Assembly: GCA_041650595.1 (NCBI GenBank)
Contig: JBAZKW010000008.1
Span: 1 to 64,000 of the forward strand
Reading direction: 5' to 3'
Length of the DNA: 64,000 nt
From: CALFCX01 sp041650595
GTDB taxonomy: Bacteria > Margulisbacteria > WOR-1 > JAKLHX01
Under the pieces are notes generated by a model. That model saw only the letters and a list, made by a program, of their open reading frames with translations, was not told the DNA's origin and did no database searches. Both the position numbers and the translations under genes were made by a program. This document shows, in pieces, positions 37,325-44,171 of this stretch (position 1 is the first letter of the stretch; each line of letters opens with the position of its first letter).

Positions 37325-37927
37325 ATGCGGATAGCAACTGTTTTTATGCGGTCGATAAATCTGGTGCGAAGCGCTCAGATAAGGATGCAAAGCCCTTATA
37401 CAAGCGGCTGGGGACTGGCAAGACTGTCACTTAAAGCTACTACCCCTGCAATGAAACAAGATGTCTACCATAACATAAGGGACAGAATAACTTCCGGAAC
37501 GATCGATATGGCTTCTTTATACAATTTTGACAGGACAATTCTTAAGGAAGCGTTTGTAAGAGCTTCTGTCCCGTCCCTTGCCAAGCTTGTTGCAACGGCC
37601 ACGCCCGGGAGGTTTGAGTTTACATTCAAAGGGAAAGGAATTGATGAAATTGAAATGATAGACCTGAGCGGTAAAGCGAAACTGGTAAAGTGTTATTACG
37701 AAAAAGAATGCACAAAAAAAGATACTGCTTATAACATACTGTTTTTTATCTGGATGCGGGAAACTTTAGGTAGAGACAAATGGAACGGCATCCTGGCTGC
37801 GATAAAAAAACCGGAAAAACTCCTGGTAGATAGCCTGACAGATCTGGAAGGAAAGCTTATTGAAATACACGAGCGGTTAATAAAAAAATATCCTCTTCCA
37901 ACTAAGCATGATATTGGCATCGCATAG
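37325..37927 (+). CDS. Orphan protein, 200 aa
   Basis: I do not recognise this protein. It starts with a basic, mildly amphipathic N-terminus (MRIATVFMRSINLVRSAQ), has a possible beta core with FEFTFKGKGIDEIEMIDL, and ends in a charged helical C-terminal half. There is no signal peptide or clear membrane helix. The ATG follows GAAAGGCG. It has the shared upstream motif and lies downstream of the transglutaminase-like gene in the same direction, with a 127-nt gap containing that promoter. Confidence 0.6.
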   Translation: MRIATVFMRSINLVRSAQIRMQSPYTSGWGLARLSLKATTPAMKQDVYHNIRDRITSGTIDMASLYNFDRTILKEAFVRASVPSLAKLVATATPGRFEFTFKGKGIDEIEMIDLSGKAKLVKCYYEKECTKKDTAYNILFFIWMRETLGRDKWNGILAAIKKPEKLLVDSLTDLEGKLIEIHERLIKKYPLPTKHDIGIA

Positions 37928-37938
37928 CAAAAAATAAG

Positions 37939-37968
37939 TGAAATCTGCGCAAATTTGTATCGATATAT
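37939..37968 (+). promoter_or_regulatory. Sigma-28-like promoter of the 202-aa orphan gene
   Basis: TGAAATC, 15 nt, CGATATAT. The longer match AGTGAAATC-N16-GATATATAAA is identical, with the same spacing, to the site before the gene at 59172. Confidence 0.6.
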
Positions 37969-37997
37969 AAACAGACAAAATTAAAAGGAGAATTTAT

Positions 37998-38606
37998 ATG
38001 AGAACATTGGTAACCGCTCCCGAGATGTTTTCCGTATTACGTCCGGAAATGGTTAAAACCTTCGGAGTATTCCTGCCGAGGCCGGTGCCTTTGGCAAGAG
38101 GCGCCCGAGCGTGGGAAACGACCAGATTGAGGGCAACACAATGTTTTGTTCCCGCCAAGGTTGGAGTGGAACTGCCTGCAACAGAGGAAAAACTACGAGA
38201 TTTCTATGGTAGAGTCGGCGCGCCTCACGATAAAACAGTTAACCTTGAAGTAACAGTTGATGAAATGGGAAAGTGGATGCCGGACATATTTAAGCCTCAC
38301 AATTATGCTCTTCTTCCTGGAAGCTCTATTGAATTTGGAAGTGCCATATATGGACGCACGCCAATAGGGTATTATAGGGATGCAAAAAAAGCTCTCCAAG
38401 TAAAGCTCGATTCAATTAGCGATCATTTATATACGATAAGCACTTTAGAAGCACCCGGGGGCATTTTGCTGGCGCTTTTTCAGCTTGGTTTGATCAACGA
38501 TGATGATCACCATCTTGATGCGGGCCAGGGTTATTGGCCGATGCAACTTATGATTTTGGCCAACGACGAACCCGAACCTCAAGAACCTAAGAGAGGTGAG
38601 GACTAG
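37998..38606 (+). CDS. Orphan protein, 202 aa
   Basis: Unrecognised. The N-terminus (MRTLVTAPEMFSVLRPEMV) is not a Sec signal. The middle has a short beta-like region (VNLEVTVDEMGKWMPDIF) and the C-terminus is acidic (DDDHHLDAGQ, EPEPQEPKRGED). It has a good ribosome site (AAGGAG) and the shared promoter. Two further small genes follow at 10-nt and 3-nt gaps, so it probably leads a three-gene operon. Confidence 0.6.
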   Translation: MRTLVTAPEMFSVLRPEMVKTFGVFLPRPVPLARGARAWETTRLRATQCFVPAKVGVELPATEEKLRDFYGRVGAPHDKTVNLEVTVDEMGKWMPDIFKPHNYALLPGSSIEFGSAIYGRTPIGYYRDAKKALQVKLDSISDHLYTISTLEAPGGILLALFQLGLINDDDHHLDAGQGYWPMQLMILANDEPEPQEPKRGED

Positions 38607-38616
38607 GGGTCACTAA

Positions 38617-38928
38617 ATGGGAAGGACTCTCGCATCGGCAAGAGCGGATCTTCAAGTGCTTTTGCATCACGGACCTGAGGATTATTTTGAACATAATTTA
38701 TTGGAAAAAGCCAATATACCCAATTTAACCTGCATAGCATATAAAACAGTCCCTCTGTCCGAAGGTTTTTCTATTGCCGGATGGGGAAGTATTCCTCCGT
38801 TAAATTCAAGCGGAGCTGAAAAGGCGGTCACCGCTAATAATATAGTCGCAGTATCACATAATGCCGCATATGGATATATAGACCTTTGGGATTCTTCACA
38901 TTACGGGATCAAAGAAGTCTTGGCCTAG
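38617..38928 (+). CDS. Orphan protein, 103 aa
   Basis: No family recognised. Begins MGRTLASARADLQVLLHHG behind a weak AGGGG site, 10 nt after the previous gene. The sequence ends YIDLWDSSHYGIKEVLA. It could be a separate small protein, or with its neighbours the remains of one longer protein split by frameshifts; each piece has its own plausible start, so I keep them separate. Confidence 0.45.
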   Translation: MGRTLASARADLQVLLHHGPEDYFEHNLLEKANIPNLTCIAYKTVPLSEGFSIAGWGSIPPLNSSGAEKAVTANNIVAVSHNAAYGYIDLWDSSHYGIKEVLA

Positions 38929-38931
38929 ATA

Positions 38932-39201
38932 ATGGAACATGTTCCCCTTGTCCATTTCTTCGGAGATGAGACTGATTACGTTTTGGGCTCGGTCATGAAG
39001 GCAAGAGGATTGACGATCGATGTTATCGAAGGGGAAACCGTTACAACCAATCCCGGAACAAATATAGTCCTGGTCGATCTTGGATTGCTTGAGCAGCTGA
39101 GAGATAGCGGCGAACTAACTCGTGAAACCGCTAAATCAGCGTTTGAACTATTTAAACCTGACTACGGTACTTGGCTGACAGAATTTTCAGCCGGCGGGTG
39201 A
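38932..39201 (+). CDS. Orphan protein, 89 aa
   Basis: No family recognised. An alternating beta/alpha pattern (VPLVHFFGDETDYVLGSV, LTIDVIEGE, NIVLVDLGLLEQL) could form a small Rossmann-like fold. It starts 3 nt after the previous stop without a clear ribosome site, suggesting translational coupling. It converges with guaB3. Confidence 0.45.
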   Translation: MEHVPLVHFFGDETDYVLGSVMKARGLTIDVIEGETVTTNPGTNIVLVDLGLLEQLRDSGELTRETAKSAFELFKPDYGTWLTEFSAGG

Positions 39202-39213
39202 TGGGAACCTACT

Positions 39214-40374
39214 TTATTTATACATCCCCAGCTGTTGCGCCTTTTGAAAGACCTTTCCTTCAGTGAGCAGGGAAGGGGCGATGACGATCTCGACCTTCTG
39301 CATTTCTTTTATTGTTTCGGCGCCTAGCGTTCCCATCGAAGTTTTTATCGCACCGACAAAGTTCTGAGATCCGTCGTCAAATTTTGCAGGACCAAGCAAT
39401 ATTTCTTTTAAAGTGCCGATCGTCCCGACTTTTATCCTGGTGCCTCTCGGGAGCGTTGCATTCGGTGTCGCCATTCCCCAGTGAAAACCTCTGCCCGGTG
39501 CTTCTTTTGCTTTTGCAAGAGGAGAGCCAATCATCACCGCATCGGCGCCGCAGGCTATGGCTTTGCAAATATCTCCGCTGACGACCATCCCGCCGTCGGC
39601 AATAACAGAAACATATTTTCCTGATTTTTTAAAATGAGCGTCGCGGGCGGCGGCGCAGTCTACTATCGAGGTAGCCATCGGGACCCCGATACCCAATACT
39701 CCGCGCGATGTACAGGCCGCTCCCGGACCTATGCCTACCAATATCGCGGCGACACCTGTTTCCATCAAAGAAATCGCTACATCATAAGTTACGCAGTTCC
39801 CGACGACCACTGGAATTTTCATGCTCTTGCAGAACTTTACAAGGTTAAGCGATTTAAAGTTTTTGGATTTGTGAACGGTCGATACAACGGTTGCCTGGAT
39901 GACTATCATATCGGCTCCGGCCTTTTCCACGATCGGGCCGAACTCTTCGGCTGATTGCGGCGTTACGGAGATCGCGGCAATACCTTTCTTGGCTTTGATC
40001 TGCTTGATCCTTTTTTCAAGAAGCTCCGGTTTGACGGCCTCCGTATATATCTTTTGCATAAGTTGGACATATTCTTCACGGGATGCCGCGGCTATCTTGT
40101 CGAGGATCGCGTCCGCGTCTTCGTATCTTGTCTGGATTCCTTGCAGATTAATCACACCAAGACCGCCGTATTGGCTCATGAGAGCCGCGGTCGTCGGATC
40201 AACGACGGAGTCCATTGCCGAGGCGATTATGGGAGCGGTTATTTTTATTCCGCCGATCTCGGTCGACGTGTCCACATCCTCCGGATCGATCGTCCTTATT
40301 GACTGTACCAGCGCGATCTCATCAAAACCGTAAGCTCTTCTTACTTTTTTTCCCTTACCCAATTCTATTTCCAT
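39214..40374 (-). CDS. guaB3: GuaB3-family IMP dehydrogenase/GMP reductase-like protein
   Basis: The 386-residue TIM-barrel protein lacks the CBS domains of classical IMPDH. It has VRRAYGFDEIAL, IIASAMDSVVDPTTAAL, the catalytic-loop Cys in GPGAACTSRGVLG, the phosphate motif VIADGGMV...GADAVMIGS, and an active-site flap starting FHWGMATPNATLPRGTRI. GuaB3 proteins occur in Actinobacteria and Cyanobacteria; a cyanobacterial member has been reported to act as GMP reductase. Either IMP oxidation or GMP reduction is possible here. It lies downstream of the zinc-ribbon gene with AAAGGA before the ATG. Confidence 0.88.
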   Translation of the reverse strand: MEIELGKGKKVRRAYGFDEIALVQSIRTIDPEDVDTSTEIGGIKITAPIIASAMDSVVDPTTAALMSQYGGLGVINLQGIQTRYEDADAILDKIAAASREEYVQLMQKIYTEAVKPELLEKRIKQIKAKKGIAAISVTPQSAEEFGPIVEKAGADMIVIQATVVSTVHKSKNFKSLNLVKFCKSMKIPVVVGNCVTYDVAISLMETGVAAILVGIGPGAACTSRGVLGIGVPMATSIVDCAAARDAHFKKSGKYVSVIADGGMVVSGDICKAIACGADAVMIGSPLAKAKEAPGRGFHWGMATPNATLPRGTRIKVGTIGTLKEILLGPAKFDDGSQNFVGAIKTSMGTLGAETIKEMQKVEIVIAPSLLTEGKVFQKAQQLGMYK

Positions 40375-40406
40375 CCAAATGTCCTTTCATTTCAAAAAAC
40401 CGGACG

Positions 40407-40679
40407 CTAACCGTTGAGTTGTTCTTTGGGCGGCTTGCCTGACATCTCTTTTTCTACATAAACCGCTATCATTCTTTCAAGCTCTTCTATCACCGGTTTT
40501 GGTATCCATATCTCGCCGCACTCCGAGCAGACAAAAGCCGGCACGTCTTCTATGACGTAAAGCTTTTCTTCTTCGTAGTGGTCAAGCGATACTTTGTCAA
40601 AAAAAAGTTTACCCCCGCATGCGTTGCACATACCGGGGTTTAGGTCTTCAAAGTCGTTCCTGGAATTGTCGTTTACCAT
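40407..40679 (-). CDS. YgiT-type zinc-finger protein
   Basis: About 90 residues with two CxxC pairs (MCNACGGKLFF and FVCSECGEIW) binding one zinc, then a short helical tail. This is the YgiT/MqsA-type zinc-ribbon seen in antitoxins and in stand-alone proteins. No MqsR-like toxin is next to it: the divergent neighbour is a VWA lipoprotein and the downstream gene is guaB3. The start is ATG 40679; a TTG at 40682 is possible. A TTGTCA-N17-TATAAT promoter lies close upstream, so the leader is very short. Confidence 0.72.
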   Translation of the reverse strand: MVNDNSRNDFEDLNPGMCNACGGKLFFDKVSLDHYEEEKLYVIEDVPAFVCSECGEIWIPKPVIEELERMIAVYVEKEMSGKPPKEQLNG

Positions 40680-40692
40680 CAATTTGAAACTA

Positions 40693-40743
40693 ATTATACC
40701 GCAACTTCATCGGCTTGACAAGAACAGGGTTGCAAGATAGAAT
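40693..40743. promoter_or_regulatory. Divergent sigma-70 promoters with overlapping -35 boxes
   Basis: Plus strand: TTGACA (40715-40720), 17 nt, TAGAAT (40738-40743), driving the VWA lipoprotein. Minus strand: TTGTCA (40721-40716), 17 nt, TATAAT (40698-40693), driving the zinc-ribbon gene and guaB3. The two -35 boxes share five bases, so polymerase can occupy only one side at a time. Confidence 0.75.
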
Positions 40744-40792
40744 TGTGTTTGCGATTGATACAATTTTTTTCTAGAAAGGCGGGTGAAAATAA

Positions 40793-41944
40793 ATGAAGAA
40801 GAGTTTATTTCTTGTATTGTTTGCGGGCATAACGGTGCTTTTGCTGTCGCTGGCGGCGTTGACAGGGTGCAGTACAACTTCGTCCACAAGCGCTGCTCCG
40901 GGACTTTTAACTACCCCTGAAGCAGTCCTTTCCGGGACTGCCGTTGTCTCAGGCAGCACGGTTTCCGTAAAGCTCAATGCAATATTGATCAGTGGTGAAG
41001 CTATTACCGGACTCACAGGGTCAAGATTTAAAGTTTATGCCGGGACATCCTCGTCTGAGGTAACCGGTTTCAGCGAACTCAGTGCTACTGTTTCTGTGCC
41101 CACAACTTCCAAAATTGATATGGTATTTATTTTGGATAATACCGGCAGTATGGCCGGCAGAATAAGTAGTGTAAAAGACAGCATTGTTGCATTTACATCT
41201 TCTCTTGAAGCGGGCGGAGCTGACGTAAATTTCGGGGTAGTTTCATTTGGTGATGACCTTACCGAGCAGGCTACTCTTGAGCTTCCGGCAACTGCGACAG
41301 AGGTTAAAGACTGGTTAGATGCATTACCAGGGGAATCTGGAGGAGACGCTGCGGAAAACCCGCTTGATTCTCTTATGGTCGCGTATAATGATTTTACCTG
41401 GAGGTCTGATGCACAGAAAGTATTCGTATTGATAACGGATGTTTACTGTCATCAAGTCGCAGATGGAACATCGTATACTGCAAGAACAGTAGTATCAGTT
41501 GAATCTGCATTAGCTGGCAACGCCTTAGTATATGTAGTCAGCCCAAAATATACTTATGACGTAGATCCTTATGGCGATACCAGATGGCTGGCTGACGGAT
41601 ACGGTGCTTTCGATGGTGTTGATTCGACAACTTATGGGGTTACAAGGCCTCATATAGGGACCGGAGGCAAATGGATAGAGCTGGAATCTTCAGGAGACAT
41701 AGACCTGAATACTCTCGGCATATCGACCTCGGTCACAAAAGGATATACTTTGGCTTTCTCTTACACGGTAAGCGGGAGCACATTGTACATCCATGTTCTG
41801 GTTGACACTGACGGAGACGGTGTGTATGATTGCGACGGGTTAATAACCTTGTCGATATCGACAGCCGGAGCCGGTAAGTGGATGCCAAACGGTCAGTTGG
41901 CAAATCCTGCTCTTGGTGTAGTCAAGGGAGGATCGAACAACTAA
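40793..41944 (+). CDS. VWA-domain lipoprotein
   Basis: The 383-residue protein starts with a lipoprotein signal peptide ending LTGCS (lipobox Cys about residue 26), followed by a Ser/Thr-rich linker. A von Willebrand factor A domain begins near residue 105 with MIDAS motif VFILDNTGSM (DxTGS rather than DxSxS), and has the later MIDAS parts in FGVVSFGDD and VFVLITDV. A C-terminal beta region includes DTDGDGVYDC, possibly a calcium loop. Such proteins bind ligands or partners at the cell surface. A strong terminator follows the gene. Confidence 0.87.
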   Translation: MKKSLFLVLFAGITVLLLSLAALTGCSTTSSTSAAPGLLTTPEAVLSGTAVVSGSTVSVKLNAILISGEAITGLTGSRFKVYAGTSSSEVTGFSELSATVSVPTTSKIDMVFILDNTGSMAGRISSVKDSIVAFTSSLEAGGADVNFGVVSFGDDLTEQATLELPATATEVKDWLDALPGESGGDAAENPLDSLMVAYNDFTWRSDAQKVFVLITDVYCHQVADGTSYTARTVVSVESALAGNALVYVVSPKYTYDVDPYGDTRWLADGYGAFDGVDSTTYGVTRPHIGTGGKWIELESSGDIDLNTLGISTSVTKGYTLAFSYTVSGSTLYIHVLVDTDGDGVYDCDGLITLSISTAGAGKWMPNGQLANPALGVVKGGSNN

Positions 41945-41975
41945 CGTTTAGTTTTTTTATTCCAATAAGATCAGG

Positions 41976-42004
41976 GGGCGCCGAAAGGCGCCCTTTGGTT
42001 TTTT
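41976..42004 (+). terminator. Rho-independent terminator after the VWA gene
   Basis: GGGCGCC-GAAA-GGCGCCC stem-loop followed by TTTGGTTTTTT: a perfect 7-bp GC stem, GNRA-type tetraloop and U-tract. Confidence 0.9.
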
Positions 42005-42013
42005 GTATGACAG

Positions 42014-42041
42014 GTAGCGGTTCCGCATGCGGAACCGCTAC
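42014..42041. repeat. REP-like palindrome left of the RAYT (copy 1)
   Basis: Perfect 28-bp palindrome from GTAGCGGTTCC to its reverse complement, centre GCATGC. Confidence 0.85.
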
Positions 42042-42060
42042 GTTGTTTTTACGAGGATAT

Positions 42061-42090
42061 TGTTGATGCCGCGCATGCGCGGCATCAACA
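42061..42090. repeat. REP-like palindrome left of the RAYT (copy 2)
   Basis: Perfect 30-bp palindrome beginning TGTTGATGCCGCG, centre GCATGC; its core matches the two copies after tmk. Confidence 0.87.
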
Positions 42091-42217
42091 GGCGGGACAG
42101 ACGGGACAACGACGATTTGGGTTAATTCGCGAACGTTAATATACGCAATCCCTACTTTTTATTCCTTTTATTCCCAAACGGCGGGAATATTGCTCGTAGC
42201 CGATGGGGCAATAAAAC

Positions 42218-42808
42218 ATGGTCTTATTCAGAAATCAATATTTAACCAAGCCCCCACGTTTGGTGGGTTGGGATTATTCAAATTTTGGATTATATTTTGT
42301 GACAATGTGCACCAAAGAAAAAATGCGGTATTTTGGCAAAATTACAAACGGTCAAATGAATTTGTCTGACATGGGCAAAATTGCTGAACAATGTTGGCTG
42401 GATATCAAAAAACATTCAAATGGGATACGTTTGGACGAATTCATCATAATGCCGGACCGTATTCACGGAATTATACAAATTGTTCGGATCGGTAACGTAA
42501 ACGATAATAATTCCGTTGGGAATGACAATATTATCGGAAACGATGGTAGATGCGCCGCATGCGGCGCATCTACCAAATCGAACGGGGATACCGTCGCCGT
42601 TGATGCCGCGCATGCGCTGCATCAACAACGTGGATCGTCGTTGGGAACGATTGTTAATTCATATAAATCCGCGGTAACGAATCGTTGCCATAAAAATGGA
42701 TATAAATTCGGATGGCAACGCAATTATTTTGACAGGATAATCAGGAATGACAGCGAATTGGATCGGATAAGACAGTATATTGCCGATAACCCAAAGAATT
42801 CCAAATAA
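42218..42808 (+). CDS. REP-associated tyrosine transposase (RAYT, Y1/HUH family), catalytic His missing
   Basis: The 196-residue protein matches the RAYT family: a YFVTMCTKEKMRYFG N-terminal block, the HUH region at residues about 75-88, VNSYKSAVTNRCHKNG, and the tyrosine-bearing WQRNYFDRIIRND followed by YIADNPKNSK. RAYTs cut and move REP palindromes. The usual MPxHIHGI motif reads MPDRIHGI here: the first metal-binding His is Arg81 (CGT, one transition from CAT), so the copy may be inactive. Residues about 110-119 and 128-136 are encoded by two palindromes of its own REP family inserted in-frame. Palindromes also flank the gene on both sides. Confidence 0.85.
   Translation: MVLFRNQYLTKPPRLVGWDYSNFGLYFVTMCTKEKMRYFGKITNGQMNLSDMGKIAEQCWLDIKKHSNGIRLDEFIIMPDRIHGIIQIVRIGNVNDNNSVGNDNIIGNDGRCAACGASTKSNGDTVAVDAAHALHQQRGSSLGTIVNSYKSAVTNRCHKNGYKFGWQRNYFDRIIRNDSELDRIRQYIADNPKNSK
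42544..42575. repeat. REP-like palindrome inside the RAYT gene (copy 1)
   Basis: Perfect 32-bp palindrome beginning TGGTAGATGCG with centre GCATGC, read in-frame as part of DGRCAACGAST. Confidence 0.85.
42599..42626. repeat. REP-like palindrome inside the RAYT gene (copy 2)
   Basis: 28-bp palindrome beginning GTTGATGCCGC with one mismatched pair, centre GCATGC, read in-frame as VDAAHALHQQ. Confidence 0.8.
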
Positions 42809-42813
42809 TTAGT

Positions 42814-42843
42814 CGTTGATTCTCCGCATGCGGAGAATCAACG
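42814..42843. repeat. REP-like palindrome right of the RAYT
   Basis: Perfect 30-bp palindrome beginning CGTTGATTCTCC, centre GCATGC, six nt after the RAYT stop. It could also serve as a stem-loop for the RAYT transcript. Confidence 0.85.
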
Positions 42844-42858
42844 CGGATCATCAACAAT

Positions 42859-42887
42859 TTGAATTCCCCCAATCTAAGTGATATTCT
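42859..42887 (+). promoter_or_regulatory. Sigma-70-type promoter of the YcaO gene, leaderless
   Basis: TTGAAT (42859-42864), 17-nt spacer, TGATATTCT extended -10 (box 42882-42887). The ATG at 42895 is 7 nt downstream. Confidence 0.65.
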
Positions 42888-42894
42888 TTATCCC

Positions 42895-44115
42895 ATGATC
42901 TTACATCCGTCCCCCAAACAGTACGTTTTTGACCAGTCCAAGGCTGCTGTTCCGGTGGACACCGTGGAAAAGGCGTTTGCTGCTTTAAAAAAACTGCCCA
43001 AGCTGGAAGGCATAAGCATTGCCGAAGAGATATCGGAAATCCCTTCCTATCTGCATACGGTTGTCTCGAGAGAAGGACTGGATACCTGCGGCAAGGGCTT
43101 AACGCCCGAACAATCGAGGGCAAGCGCCATAATGGAATATTGCGAGAGATATTCGTGGATGAATTTTGACATGAAAGGCTATAACGGTTATACAGAAGCT
43201 TCTTACGAAGAAATAGTAAAAACAAAGGTCCGTACGGTAAAAGAGGACTATTTTCTCTGCAATTTTGTCGGGATACCGGATAAAAATGCGCTTCTCAAAA
43301 AAATAAAGAAGATCCCGCTGAAGTGGATAAAAGGATTTTCCCTTACACACGGCGGAGATTTTTATTATCCGATAAGATGGCACAACCATATTTTTGGCTC
43401 GAACGGGCTTGCGGCAGGCAATACTATGGAAGAGGCGCTCACACAGGCCATTTCCGAAGTAATAGAGCGCGAGAACGTTTACAGGTTTGTGGTAGAAAAA
43501 GAGCTTGCGGATGACATTGATCTGTCTTCTATAAAACATCCGGCTGTTGCAAAAACGCTGGAAGAGGCCGCTGCAGCGGGCATAGAGATCATATTAAAGG
43601 ACGTAACATTTGGCCTTGGAGTCCCTTCGTTTATCGCATACGGTACGAATTCAAGATACAAGGACACCCTTTTACACAAAGGCGTAGGCCACGGTACCTA
43701 CCCGGGACCGGAGCAGGCCGTGGCGCGAGCTCTTGCGGAATATTTTCAGGCATTTGCGCTTCTTAATGATGATATAAAAAAACGCGGGCTGGACCTTACG
43801 GCCGAGCCGAACAAACATTACGGATTTTTGGTAACTTATCCGCACGATATTTTTTACAAATTTGCCAGAAAAAAACCTCTTAGCGAGGTAAAGAACCTGT
43901 CCAAAGACGATTTTAAAGATGAAGTGGAGATGCTGGTAAGTATTCTGGCAAAAAAGGGCTATGAGACCGTAGTCATAAACAAAATCCATCCGGAGCTCGG
44001 AATACCTGTTGTAAGAGTGTTTGTACCGGGCCTTCGAAGCGTTATAGTATCTGAAGTCTATGATCCGCAGATCTTTATTCTCGCGGCTCAAAAAGAAGCA
44101 ATGACGGGAGAATAA
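42895..44115 (+). CDS. YcaO-family protein
   Basis: The 406-residue protein is a YcaO ATP-dependent enzyme: the ATP/Mg motifs are visible as IMEYCERYSW (about residue 80) and SNGLAAGNTMEEAL with SEVIERENVYRF (about residues 165-195), followed by GPEQAVARALAEYFQ. YcaO enzymes activate peptide amides to make azolines, thioamides or amidines. The C-terminus (EAMTGE) lacks the Pro-rich PxPxP end of azoline-forming enzymes. No TfuA, no dehydrogenase, no E1-like partner and no precursor peptide are nearby, so the substrate is unknown. The start at 42895 is taken from the promoter; an earlier TTG start would lie in the -35 box. Confidence 0.85.
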   Translation: MILHPSPKQYVFDQSKAAVPVDTVEKAFAALKKLPKLEGISIAEEISEIPSYLHTVVSREGLDTCGKGLTPEQSRASAIMEYCERYSWMNFDMKGYNGYTEASYEEIVKTKVRTVKEDYFLCNFVGIPDKNALLKKIKKIPLKWIKGFSLTHGGDFYYPIRWHNHIFGSNGLAAGNTMEEALTQAISEVIERENVYRFVVEKELADDIDLSSIKHPAVAKTLEEAAAAGIEIILKDVTFGLGVPSFIAYGTNSRYKDTLLHKGVGHGTYPGPEQAVARALAEYFQAFALLNDDIKKRGLDLTAEPNKHYGFLVTYPHDIFYKFARKKPLSEVKNLSKDDFKDEVEMLVSILAKKGYETVVINKIHPELGIPVVRVFVPGLRSVIVSEVYDPQIFILAAQKEAMTGE

Positions 44116-44131
44116 CCTCTCTTTCTTAGAA

Positions 44132-44161
44132 TTGCAAGAAACATATATTTTATGTTATGCT
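44132..44161 (+). promoter_or_regulatory. Promoter of the transketolase genes, leaderless
   Basis: TTGCAA (44132-44137), 18-nt spacer, TGTTATGCT extended -10 (box 44156-44161). The preferred ATG at 44172 follows after 10 nt; an ATG at 44157 lies inside the -10 box. Confidence 0.6.
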
Positions 44162-44171
44162 AATAAAACAA

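Larger units (their letters stand above)
41945..42217. other. Intergenic region carrying two REP-like palindromes
   Basis: After the VWA terminator this region holds two near-maximal palindromes (42014-42041 and 42061-42090), then about 130 nt with AT-rich stretches and no gene. It forms the left flank of the RAYT gene. Confidence 0.6.

Noticed and set aside
38617..39201. One frameshifted gene split into two small frames
   Set aside because: Each frame has its own start and the sequences show no recognisable joint domain; kept as two low-confidence genes.
40407..40679. MqsR/MqsA toxin-antitoxin pair
   Set aside because: The zinc-ribbon protein lacks the helix-turn-helix half of MqsA and there is no toxin-like gene beside it.
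40729..40762. GCAAGAT...CGATTGAT before the VWA gene as an eighth sigma-28-like site
   Set aside because: The spacing is two bases shorter than in the seven members, and a better sigma-70 promoter overlaps it.
42061..42090. Simple transcription terminator
   Set aside because: It is fully palindromic without a loop or U-tract, and the real terminator of the VWA gene lies at 41976-42004.
42014..42843. CRISPR array
   Set aside because: The palindromes are unevenly spaced, vary in sequence and flank a RAYT gene; there are no regular spacers or cas genes.
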